Shown one piece after another: positions 1 to 9,700 of a stretch of 64,000 nt of DNA. How positions within the stretch are numbered: position 1 is the stretch's first letter; every line of letters begins with the position of its first letter. Location of the stretch: NCBI GenBank assembly GCA_019915015.1, contig JAHBBC010000020.1, positions 1 to 64,000 on the forward strand, written 5' to 3'. The notes below the pieces were generated by a model, which did not search any database, was not told the origin of the DNA, and saw only the letters and a program-made list of their open reading frames with translations. The stretch comes from Auriscalpium vulgare (Eukaryota > Basidiomycota > Agaricomycetes > Russulales > Auriscalpiaceae). The translations under genes and the position numbers were made by a program.

Positions 1-850
1 TGATGAGATGAACCCTGGGGGAGGCCCCGGGAACGTCGATAGAAATGGAGGGAGCGAGCAGCCAACCGCTGGCCCAAGAGGTAGTGGGTCGGAGGAAGAA
101 ACCCAAGATCGCGACCGTGCCCCGAACAAACCACCCAGGACCCCGCGGGTCCTGCCCTCGTCCTGCGGCTCTCTCTCTCTCTCTCTCTCCGCTCCCGTCC
201 GACCGTCGCACGTTGCGTCTCTTCCCACACTATTCGGTGCGACCCTCCCGTCTGTCGCCGCCGGTCCGTCCTAGTTGCGGAGTCGCCCTTGCCGTCCGAC
301 CGTCCGACCTGTGTCCCCGCGCTTGTACCGTCCGAGTCGCTATCCTGGAATATAAACGTCAGTCATAAAACCTACCACACTGTATCACTCCAGTCTGTGG
401 TTGAGTCGGGGCAGCGTAGCCCGTGGTATCGCAAAGGTGGCGCGACCCGGATGTCGCTACGACTTCCTGGTTTAAGGCATCGTGTCGGGCTGGTCTGGCG
501 GTGTCGCGTCGTGCGGTGCTCTCTTGTGAAGCAGGAACGAAAGGTGTAGTCTCGGGTGTAGGCCCAAGGTCCAAAAGTGTCCCTACAACAAGTCGAATCG
601 CGTCTATATACCGCTGCTTCGTCAGCTCTTCCCACGCGTCTGCGCTCCTACGCGTCCTACCAAGTTCCGCGCCCGACCGTTCCGACTCCCTACCTCGGCT
701 CTCCGACTCCTCCCCAGACGCTCGCTCGCTTTGTGCTGTCCCGTGGTCGTGCCGGTGCCGCGACGCCTGTGGGGCGTCTCGGGGGTGTGTGTCTTGGTGT
801 AGCGGTGTGATTGGTCCGTTTCGGTGCCTGTAGCGCTGCGGGTCCCATCA
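1..850 (-). repeat. 3' LTR of the gypsy element
   Basis: This is the partner of 13675-14524. It ends at base 850 (CATCA) directly against a polypurine tract on the minus strand, which identifies it as the 3' LTR. The TATA-like site is at 601-613 (complement) and the CT microsatellite near 171-189. The window begins at its first base, which suggests a contig end inside a repeat or a deliberate cut. Flanking host DNA on this side is not visible. Confidence 0.92.
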
Positions 851-888
851 TCCTCCCCCCAACTGAGCTACCGACTGCCCTCAGTCGG
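851..888 (-). promoter_or_regulatory. Polypurine tract at the 3' LTR boundary, with hairpin
   Basis: The minus strand reads TCAGTTGGGGGGAGGA (866-851) and then runs directly into the 3' LTR (TGATGG...), the expected position for the primer of plus-strand DNA synthesis. Immediately upstream is a perfect 7-bp inverted repeat, CCGACTG/CAGTCGG (871-877 and 882-888). It lies 133 nt upstream of the ATG of gene A on the other strand. Confidence 0.8.
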
Positions 889-998
889 CGAATCCCCGGA
901 TGGCTCCTCCTGATAAAGGCTCCCTCGCGCCGTCTCGATGAGTCGTCAGGTAGCGTCGCACCGCCCGCCCGACCAACCAACCCCCCCCACACACCATC

Positions 999-2226
999 AT
1001 GACCTGGTCTCCCCACACGTACCGTCGCGGTACTCTCTTGCTGTACCACCTGGGTCGGGCCCCCAGCGCGGACTTCCCGCTCGCAGCAGCCGCCGAAGCG
1101 ATCGAATCGCGCGAGCGTTGGGCACAGGAGGTGTTGGCTGTCATCGTACGGTTCCCCTCTTTTCCGCCCCGTTGTCGCGCTAACCGTCCGCTCCCATCGA
1201 CTGTAGGAATCCATCACCGATTCCGACCCCAGGCTGATCATCCCCCTCGCCGAGCGCATCCTCATGCCGATACTCGAGAACGCCATCCTCCTCGTACCCG
1301 AGGTCGAGGATCGCTTCCGCTCGTGGGCGGGGCGCTTTCTTCGTCCCGCCCCGCTCCCTACGACCGAGCTGCACCCGTGGACCTCCGTTGTTGATCGGGT
1401 CGACCTACTTGACGCCCCCAAGGTTCGGCTGACCGCGACGCTGGTTGAGGAGAACTTTTGGGTCGTGTTTCGCAAACGCGGGTGCTCGGTCGCGTCGTAC
1501 TTGCGCGAGCTCGCCATTTTCCATGCCGCCATCCCCGATGACCGTCCCCTGGGCAACCAGACGTGGGTCGCGTACGTCCTCCGAGAGGCCTTGGAATGTT
1601 CCGCGCTCTCCATTCGCCACTCGCGTGGTGGGACCGCTTTCCTTCCCGACTACGTCGCCCGCGAGTCGACCGCTTGGCCCATTTCGCCCCCCACGCAGTA
1701 CGGTCGCAACCTCGGCGGACTGGGTGCGCGTCTTTTAGCTCGTTTCGAGGCCGTGTACCGCGAGACCGTCGAGGAGCTCGCTGGGGCTACGGAGAACGTC
1801 GCCAATCTGCAAGCCCTTTGGGCCGACGCTCCCTACCTGTTAGCCATCGTTCGCGACCCCTGCCTCTCCCTCGAGCACGCAACCCGACTCTTCCTGGAGT
1901 ACGCAGTGACTGCGGCATACGTTCTGCGCCATTTCCCAGCCGCCCCGACCGAGCCCGACCTTTACACGAACAACCTCTTGGTGACCTTTGTGCGCCATCG
2001 TGTATTGTCGGGGCTCCCCGCCTTGCCCGCCGGTGATGGTGTCGGCTTGGTTGACGACGATGCCGGCGGTGTCGATTCCGACGAGCAGATGCAGGGCGAT
2101 CCCGTGGACGCCGGGGGTGTCGGGGATAATGTCGCTGTGATGGAGCGTGTGGTGGTCGGCGATGTCGGCGCGATAGTGGATTACCGCAGCGATAGTGGTA
2201 GCGACATCGCGAGCAGTCGCGAGTAG
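999..2226 (+). CDS. Cargo gene A: unknown protein, antisense to the retrotransposon
   Basis: Two exons, 999-1145 and 1207-2226, are separated by a 61-nt GT-AG intron (donor GTACGG, acceptor CTGTAG), giving about 388 residues. The protein is largely helical with no motif I recognise, and its last 70 residues are acidic and Gly/Asp/Val-rich. Its first 170 residues resemble the product of gene B: both have an E-R/E-x-W-x-x-x-V segment at the intron, then a PE...F..WAG/GG-like stretch and an SV..Y...L segment. The intron falls at the matching place. The gene is transcribed against gag-pol and lies between polypurine modules 1 and 2. The start was chosen as the first ATG in the exon frame; it lies 149 nt from the LTR. 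The role is unknown; it may be captured host DNA or an accessory element protein. Confidence 0.7.
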
Positions 2227-2513
2227 TGTACCCCTTCTGTAAATGGTCTCTCCGGCCGCCATGAATCGCACAGAACTGTGGCCCCTGATGTCTCATAGCA
2301 ATGATCGTCGCGTTTCGCTGCGTGGGCGACTCATAGCGTCGCGCGGTCTCCGACCGTGTTCTGATGGATCGCGGATTCGGTTGCGCGTGGTCGGCTCTGA
2401 CTTTGTCTTGTCCCGCTCCCTTCTGGCTACTTGTTCCTCGTGCACCCTGCGCAGGCTGGTCACCCGTCGCCGAGAAAATCCCTATCTTTCTCCTCGTCGC
2501 TCGTGACTGGCCA

Positions 2514-2555
2514 TCCTCCCCCCAACTGAAATCTGCGCCTGTCCTCAGACGCAAA
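2514..2555 (-). promoter_or_regulatory. Polypurine-tract-like module 2, between cargo genes A and B
   Basis: The minus strand carries TCAGTTGGGGGGAGGA (2529-2514), identical to the terminal tract. It is preceded by an imperfect hairpin with arms 2532-2541 and 2546-2555. Its two mismatches would be G-U pairs in minus-strand RNA. It lies 134 nt upstream of the ATG of gene B. Confidence 0.6.
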
Positions 2556-2648
2556 TTCTCCGGCCAAACCCCGGCATATCGGGTCGCGGCGGGTTTCCGA
2601 CGGCCTACATAACGAGTGCGGTCGGTGCGTGCGACCCAGCCTCCGACC

Positions 2649-3830
2649 ATGTCGTCCAGTTTCACCCTTGAGGCGCGTGCTTTCGCCCTTGTCGGGCTAC
2701 TCCTCACTCCGCCCGCGATTGACCTGGAGACCGCTCCCGTCGAGACCCTGGTTCTGGCTCGGGAGGAGTGGGGTCGCAAGGTTGCTACGCTCTACGTAAG
2801 TCCTCGCGCTGTCGTTGCGATCCCCGCTCACGTCCGTGTCGCGCTTATCCAGAATGAAGTGTATAACACTGCGAAGCCATCCGTCCTTCGTCTTGTCCAG
2901 GCAATTGTCAGCCCCGTCTTCGAGACGCTGTTCACTGTGTCCCCCGAGTCGCGCGCCGCGTTTGCTGAATGGGGTGGTAACCTCGTCAGCGACCTCGCGC
3001 CTCCGACGTCCGCTCCTCTCGACCCGACATTTTCGGTTCGCCCAATCGCTGGATTCACCTTCCCGAACAATCGCGACCACTCTCGCCAGCTCTCGCGCCT
3101 CTGCGAGGGCGCCCTGTGGGCCGCATTTGAGTCGGGCCGCACGTCCGTTCCCCAGTACCGTCGCAGCCTTGGTGAGCTCTGCTTGGCCGCTCATCCCACC
3201 GGTCGCGGAGCGGGCATCGACGCGACAGTCCACGCGGAGTTCATTGCCGGCATGAATGCTTGCGCTTCGGCTCTTCAGCGCCTGAACGGCGGGGAAGAGG
3301 CCCTCCTGTCCGAGGTCCATCGCCTCTCCTACTCGACCACCGGCATATCCCTCCCCGACCTCCTGCGTACCCTCGCGCACCCTCTGTCCGATACGCTCAT
3401 TACCCACACCACCGAGACCGTGGCGACCTTGGCGTCGATCTACGGCACCATCGCGCAACTTGCGCGACCCGACGACCGCCGCGCGCGTGGTCGCTGGGGT
3501 CCGTATGCCGACGCCTTTGACTCTGCGGATGGGTTCTTGGAGGCCGCCGCTGCCGCGTATCTGCGCGACGCCTTGCAGTGGTCCACCACTATCGACAGTC
3601 TTCATGCGCGCACCGCCATTGAGAGCGCTATCCTCGCGTCGAACCTCCCCACCGAGTTATTGGCCGACGTCCACAGCGACCCGACGATGTTCTTGGACGA
3701 GGTCGTGACGTTCCGCGCAGTCCCGATGGGTTGGCAAAACGCGCACCGTGGTCGTCGAGGCGGGGGTGCAACTCGGGGGCGCCTCACTCAGCAGGGGCGT
3801 ATCCCGCGTGACGATCCTGCCACGCTGTAG
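2649..3830 (+). CDS. Cargo gene B: unknown protein, paralogue of gene A
   Basis: The ORF is continuous from 2649, but 2796-2852 is a 57-nt stretch with a consensus donor (GTAAGT) and an acceptor (TTATCCAG). Being a multiple of three, it keeps the frame whether spliced or not. It sits where gene A has its intron, so I read it as a real intron, leaving about 374 residues. The protein is helix-rich and Ala/Leu-rich, with a basic Arg/Gly tail (GWQNAHRGRRGGG). Similarity to gene A covers about residues 10-190. No catalytic motif was recognised. It is antisense to pol and follows polypurine module 2 by 134 nt. Confidence 0.7.
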   Translation: MSSSFTLEARAFALVGLLLTPPAIDLETAPVETLVLAREEWGRKVATLYVSPRAVVAIPAHVRVALIQNEVYNTAKPSVLRLVQAIVSPVFETLFTVSPESRAAFAEWGGNLVSDLAPPTSAPLDPTFSVRPIAGFTFPNNRDHSRQLSRLCEGALWAAFESGRTSVPQYRRSLGELCLAAHPTGRGAGIDATVHAEFIAGMNACASALQRLNGGEEALLSEVHRLSYSTTGISLPDLLRTLAHPLSDTLITHTTETVATLASIYGTIAQLARPDDRRARGRWGPYADAFDSADGFLEAAAAAYLRDALQWSTTIDSLHARTAIESAILASNLPTELLADVHSDPTMFLDEVVTFRAVPMGWQNAHRGRRGGGATRGRLTQQGRIPRDDPATL

Positions 3831-4319
3831 CGTCGTCGCACTGTCGGAGCGTCGGGAGATAAAGGGAAAGAAAGAGCCCGCGTTAGTGTAGTGCCTTGTG
3901 CCCGCATGTACGTCGTTGAATGCCTCCCAATACGAGTATTGAACTTGCGACGCGTTACCCGCTTGTGCGACGCCAGTGTACCGTGGTCGCGCCCCGTGGG
4001 AGGGGCGGGCGCCAACGACTTGTGCGATTTCGCTCGCGCCAGCAACACGTGCCCGCCACGCGGCGTCGGAGCCGCGCGTGGCGTCCCGCACCGGTCCGGG
4101 GCATGTCGCGGGATCAAATCAACGATCGCTGATCAGATCGCGGATCGACCCGGCGTCGTGGGCGCTCGGAGGCAAAACCAGCGCTCTGGCCGGGCCACGC
4201 GGCCGGTCGCTCCCACGCACGCGCCATTGTTCGTGCGCCTGTGGCGAAGTCGCCGTCGCCCTTCTTCCCTCCTTCCCCTCTCACTCGCTCCCTCCCTCGA
4301 CACCCCGATTCCTTTCCCC
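3831..4319. other. Intergenic between cargo genes B and C
   Basis: No credible ORF. Unlike genes A and B, gene C has no polypurine module upstream. The 80 bases before its ATG are CT-rich, as often seen in fungal 5' leaders. Confidence 0.5.
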
Positions 4320-6454
4320 ATGGACGCCGCATCCGCCGCCGACACCGCTGCCACCCGCGCGCTGCTGGACGCCCAGCACGCCTTGCTGGCGGGCATGGCT
4401 CGCGACGCCACCGCCGAGCCTCAGCTCGCTCTGTTGCGGCCCCAAGTCCGCCAGTTCATGGTGCGCCCGCTCTCACAGTCCTTGCCAACCCCGCTAACTC
4501 TTTGTTGTCTGTCGCCGCTCAGCGCACCTACCACGACGCTCGTGATCGCGGCGTTACGTTCTCGGCCGCGGCGCGGGCGCGCTTCTACGCCCTCGAGGAG
4601 GCCGTCCGTCCGCCGCACCAGGCCCTCGACGACGAGGAGGAGGACGAGGACGCCGTCGACGCCCCCGCGTCCGCCCCGCCGCCTACCCGACCCGCCGCTA
4701 CTCTGCCGCCCGCTGTCGTCGCTGGAGGGGACGTGGAGGCGGAGACTCGCCCAGTTCGTACCGGTCGCCCCAAGGTGCGTCAGCTTCCCGTTTTGTCTGT
4801 ATCGCCGCTAACACGCCCCCGGCTGCGCTCACAGGCTCGCCGCGTGCCCGCCAACCGTGTCGAGGTTGTGCTGCCGCGCGCTGTACCCCCTGCGTCCCGT
4901 CGTTCTGCTCGGGGTGAGCGCCACGCTGCGCGCACCGATGTGTCGACCGCTTCGGTGTCTGCCAAGGTCGCGGGGAAGCGCCGCGCGTCGCGCTCGCCCG
5001 CGCCTACATCGTCTCCCCGTTCGCTGCCTCGCCCCCGCTCCGCCCGTGGTCGCCCCACCAAAAGGGGCCGTCTGACCCCCGCCCCCGTCGCGCCCGCCCT
5101 CTCCCGCCGTAGCTCCTCGTCGCCGTCGCCTCCTGTCGGCCTCGACGACTCGCTGTCGGAGGCGGTCGACGAGGACGGCGATGCGATGTTCCACAAGTCG
5201 GACCGCCGCCCCACAAACACTGAGCGCTACGCCGGCGAGCGCCTCAAGGTAAGTCGCGCCATCCTTCCGCTGTACCCGCTCTGGCTCACGCCCCTCGTTT
5301 CGCAGACTGCCACCCGGTGCACCCGCTGTGCCACGAACTTCAAGCAAGGGCCCAAGCGGTGCGAGTTCAAGCCGCACCGACCCTCGAAGTGCATCCGCTG
5401 CCGCGCGCAGCGAAAATCCTGCTCCGGCGCCGTGCTCGCGGACGGTACGCGACCGCTCGCTCCCCCTCCCCGCTCCAACCGCGGGCGTTCTGGCCGCTCG
5501 CGGGCTGCTTCTCGTGCCCCGCGGTCTCGCTCGGCACCTCGTGCCGCCGCGATGTCGTCCACCGCCCGCCTGCTGGAGGACCTGCTCGCGTCCGCCGACT
5601 CCATGGGTGGGTGCTCCCCCGTCTCTCGCCGGTCCCCTTTCTGACGACTCTGGTCCCCTTTCACAGATCCCCCGCGCCGCGCCCGCGAGCTCCTGGCCGA
5701 GGTCTTGTCGTCTGTGGACGCGGATGTCGGTCGGTTCGAGTCGCTCCCGGCTGCCGACCGCTTCCCCGAGGGCGCCGAGTCCATCGCCCTCGTCCAGGCG
5801 GAGCTCGATGCCAGTCGGACCGTCCTCCTCACCTGGCCGCACCGCCACGACCGCCTCCTCCTTCGCTGGGCGCAGTTGACTCATCGGTACGGGGCGCGGG
5901 ACACGTCCGAGGTCCCCGGCTCCGACGCCGCTCCCTCTCCCTCGCCGCCTGGTTCCCCCATCGCCGGGCCTAGCGCTGCCCACGCTCCCGACTCGCCGGC
6001 CATTGCCACCATCCCGCCGAGTTCCGTCGCCGCCTCGACGCCGGGCGATCCCGCCGACTCCGACGAGGACGAAGACGAGCTCGCCGTCCCCGACCAGCCG
6101 CCGAGTCCCGACGACGAGGAGGACGACGTAGTCGCAGCCAAGAGCGACGGTCCCGACGAGGTCGACCGACCGTCGGACGGTGCTGCCGATGCGGAGGATG
6201 AGGAGGAAGAAGAAGACGCGGGCGTCGCTGTGGCCGAGGGCGGGGAAGTCGCGACGGACGAGGAGGAAGAAGAAGACGCGGGCGTCGCTGTGGCCGAGGG
6301 CGGGGAAGTCGCGACGGACGAGGAGGAAGAAGAAGACGCGGGCGTCGCTGTGGCCGAGGGCGGGGAAGTCGCGACGGACGAGGAGAGCAGCGAGGCGGCT
6401 GCTGAGGAGGGTGCTGCCTCCGCGGAGGCCGTCGCCATGGACGTCGACGAGTAG
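4320..6454 (+). CDS. Cargo gene C: Cys-cluster protein with acidic repeat tail
   Basis: Five exons fit together in frame: 4320-4460, 4523-4774, 4835-5248, 5306-5606 and 5667-6454. All four introns are GT-AG and 57-62 nt long, and the product has about 631 residues. The middle is Ser/Arg/Pro-rich and basic (KRRASRSPAP). Exon 4 opens with a six-Cys cluster, CTRCATNF then KRC then KCIRCRAQRKSCSG, which resembles a fungal zinc-cluster DNA-binding motif in its second half, although the spacing differs from classical Zn2Cys6. The C-terminal 200 residues are very acidic and include three perfect 20-residue repeats. A nuclear regulator or nucleic-acid-binding role is plausible but inferred. It lies antisense to the element between gene B and the pol 3' end. 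Confidence 0.72.
6200..6385 (+). repeat. 60-bp minisatellite, about 3.1 perfect copies, inside cargo gene C
   Basis: Three identical 60-bp units encode Glu/Asp-rich 20-residue repeats ending in VAVAEGGEVAT. Exact identity implies recent expansion. The repeat keeps the frame. Confidence 0.95.
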
Positions 6455-6726
6455 TGTAAGTTTTCCCGACCTTCCCTGTCCTTTTCCCCTTCTATAGTTG
6501 TACGATACCCGGCCGCTCGACGTGTTTTCTTTTTCCCTTTTCTTGTGTAGCGTACCTCTGCTACCTTTCTTGATTCTCGTGTGCTGTCCACCTGCATGTG
6601 CTCGTAAAAATAGAATTTTAGTGCTCCCCCACCACAAAGGAGGAAGAAAAATAAGTTAAATCAGTAGGGCAATGTACTGTCCGTGGTGTATCTCCTTAGC
6701 GTGCCTCCTAGTCTCGTCTCGTTGCA

Positions 6727-6760
6727 TCCTCCCCCCGACTGAGACTGCTGACCCCAGCAG
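6727..6760 (-). promoter_or_regulatory. Polypurine-tract-like module 3, just after pol
   Basis: The minus strand reads TCAGTCGGGGGGAGGA (6742-6727), one base different from the tract that abuts the 3' LTR. It is preceded by an inverted repeat, CTGCTG/CAGCAG (6745-6750 and 6755-6760, 4-nt loop). It lies 33 nt beyond the pol stop, where a normal-length gypsy element would have its PPT and 3' LTR. It may be the ancestral PPT, or a second plus-strand start site. Confidence 0.6.
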
Positions 6761-6774
6761 CGGTACAGGGCCTG

Positions 6775-9700
6775 TCAGGTGACACTGCCGTCTTCTGCGC
6801 TGTTGCTCGCGGTGTCCGACGCGTCGCTGTCGATGCTGCGTGATTCCTGTGCTTGGGCGTCGACGTCAGGCTGCCCGAGGAGTTCGTTTAGTCGCCTGGC
6901 GGGTATGTCAATGAACTCCGGCAGCGGAGGTAGCGTGATGTGCGGTCGCGCGAAGTACGGAATGACGCGAAACTCCGCTGTGGGCCTGTCAAAGACCGCC
7001 CCGTGCATGTCGCACAGGACGTACGGTCCGCCGCGTCGCCGTCCGATTACGATGAACGGACCGTCGTAACGGGGCAGCATCTTGCGGTCGAGCGATTTCT
7101 CGAACTGCGTGAAGCGCACCAGGACGAGGTCCCCTCGTTGGAAGCCGTAATTCTTGATCGACACTTCGTGGTCGCGCTCGAAAATTAGAGCATCGTGCCG
7201 CCGCTTGTCGAACACCTTCGAGTGGAGTGTGCGGAGCTGGGTGCGGCGCTTCTGTAGTGCGACAGCACGTCGCGCGATTAAATCCGTGGTCGACAGTATT
7301 GAGTCGGGCGGTGGTAGGAGGTACGTCGCTTCGACGATATCGAGGGGCATCAACGCCTGCGTGCCGGTCGCCGCGAAGTAGGGGGAGCAGCCCATACGCC
7401 TGCGCGTCGTGATCCTGTCCGCCCAGAATACCGAGTGTGCGACCGCGGCCCACTTGCTCGCGTCACCGTCGGCGGCTTTGTACAAGGCCTGTCGGACGTC
7501 GAAATGTGATCGCTCTACGATTCCGTTGGATCTCGAGTTATAACCGGAGATGCGGATGTGGTGCACGCCGTAATCTTCTTCGAGATGCTTCATCGCTGCC
7601 AGGTACGGCGTTCCGTTATCCGTTACAATTTCCCGGAGCGCTCCCCAGCGACAGAGTACGTCCTCGAATATCCATCGTGCGAGCGACTTCGCGTTTTCCT
7701 GTCGCAGCATACGCCATTCTGGGAAGTGCGAGACCGAGCACCTTCCTTGTACGATGTATTTAAAGCCCCGCGAAGCCGGCATGTGCATGGTATCAGCGTA
7801 CATCTTGGCAAACAGCGGCGCCGGCGTCGCGACCGTTGGGGGGATCAGCACGTGCTTCACCTGCCGCACCTGGCAGATGTGGCACGATCGCACAAACCAC
7901 GCGACGTCGCGGTCCATGTAGGGCCACCAAAAGCGTTCGAGGAGAATCATCTTCGTCGGGTACGCGCCGCGATGGCCGACGTCGTCGTGGCACGCCTTCA
8001 GGGCTCCTATGCGGCGTTCCGGGGGCAGTACGAGTTGGTGTCGCCCCTGGGGCTCCTTGCGAAAGAGACTCGTGCCGTCGAGGAAGAACTCGGTGCAGTA
8101 CCGCAGGAACGTCGCATACTCTTGGTCGGCTAGGCCTTCCGGCCGCTGGAGCGTGTTGTGCCATTCCCGTACTCGCACGATTCGTTCGTCGGCTTGCTGC
8201 GCCTTGATGTCGCGGTCGACGGCGTCGTAAGACAACTCTGTCGGGGCGGCCTGGGTAACGAACGTCGCGATCGCGGCCCTTGGGTGGTCGCGCGGATCCC
8301 CCGACCGTGGCCTTGTACTGCGCGGTACGTATGCGTTTACGAGGTGAATAAATCCATACATGGCGTCGACCCAGTCCTCGAACCCGTCGTGCTCGTTTTC
8401 TGGTACGTCGCCCGGTTGGCGCCTTCGTCGTGACATCCCGTCAGGTCCATGAAATAGGCCGGGCACGTGAACGAGGACGAAATGGAACATTAGAATGGCA
8501 ATAATCCACCGATTCATGCTGGCTGAGGGTTCAATATCGGGGTTGTCGAGCATGCCCTTAATGTAGCGTGCGTCGACTTCCACGACCATGTTCCGCACTC
8601 CGATGAGATATATCTTCAGCGCGCGGAGCGCCCGAAACAGGCCGTATAATTCTAACTTTGGTTGCGAAAAACGCGCCTCGCGATCGTTCAACGCGATGGA
8701 CCCAAACCGTGCGTACCGACGCTTCTTGCGACTCTTCGGATCGTCGGCGTCAGCCTGGCACAGCAAGAACCCGACCGCAATAGGAGACGTATCGACCGCG
8801 AGGATAACCGGTTCGCCCGACTGATAGTCGATCGGTTTCAGGGCTGGCGACTCCAGCAACGCGCTTTTGAGATCTTCCATAGCTGCTAATTGTTCCGCTC
8901 CGAATTCGAATGGCACATCTTTCCTCGTAAGGTGCGTGAGCGCATGCGCGCGATGTGCGAAATGGTGGATGAAGATCCTCAGCACCCCGACCGTCCCGAG
9001 GAACGCCCGCACATCGGACAGGTCTTGACATGGCCCCCAATTCACAATCTTAGCCACCCGTTGTTCGTCGGGGATCCGCCCGTCCCTCGTGCAGCGGTGT
9101 CCGACCACGACAATTTCGGGCGCGCACAAAATAGTCTTCCAACCCGAAAACGTCCCGCCCGAATAACCCATGCGCTGTACGACGCGGTTGAGATTCTGAA
9201 AGTGTTCCCAGACAAATCGGCGGATGCCCTCGTTGTCAGCGATTGTCTCGTACTTCCCCTGGTCGTCCTTGTATTCGCTCGCGGGGCCCTTGACCGGTAC
9301 GTCATCAATAAACGGTATCGTGACGTGGGGAATTTCCGGCCTCAGGATATGTGTGACGTCGTCGTGGAAGATAGGCACTGAATTCGTCCAGCCCATCGGT
9401 AGTGTTACCAACCGCAGCGCGCCGTAAGGGGTCTGGAACGTAGTGAGGTCGCGCGACGCTGGGTCCAACGCTCGCTCGTCGTATCCGACGTACAGATCCA
9501 GCATCGCGCCGCAAGCCCGACCCGCGAATTGCTCGGCCAGTTGGTCGGTAAACGGGGGCACCCCGGAATGAGCTATCGTGACGGCGTTTAACGGCTCCAG
9601 GCTGTGCACTATGCGCAGGCTCGTTCCATCCTTTTTGACCACGCAGAACCACCGCGACCTATACGACGAATTGGATGGTTCGTAGACGTTCGCGGCCAAC

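Noticed and set aside
1..850. Several 60-140 codon ORFs inside the LTR
   Set aside because: They occur identically in both LTRs, overlap in all frames and lack motifs.
690..1613. 307-codon minus-strand ORF crossing the LTR edge
   Set aside because: Arg/Ser-rich, no motif, overlaps the LTR, PPT and spliced gene A. A chance ORF in GC-rich DNA.
6200..6385. 60-bp repeats as a regulatory array
   Set aside because: They keep the frame within exon 5 of gene C and encode acidic residues like their surroundings, so a protein-level repeat is the simpler reading.
4829..6637. 602-codon minus-strand ORF opposite cargo gene C
   Set aside because: Arg/Gly-rich shadow of gene C, including the mirror of its 60-bp repeats. 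Gene C has coherent introns and a Cys cluster.
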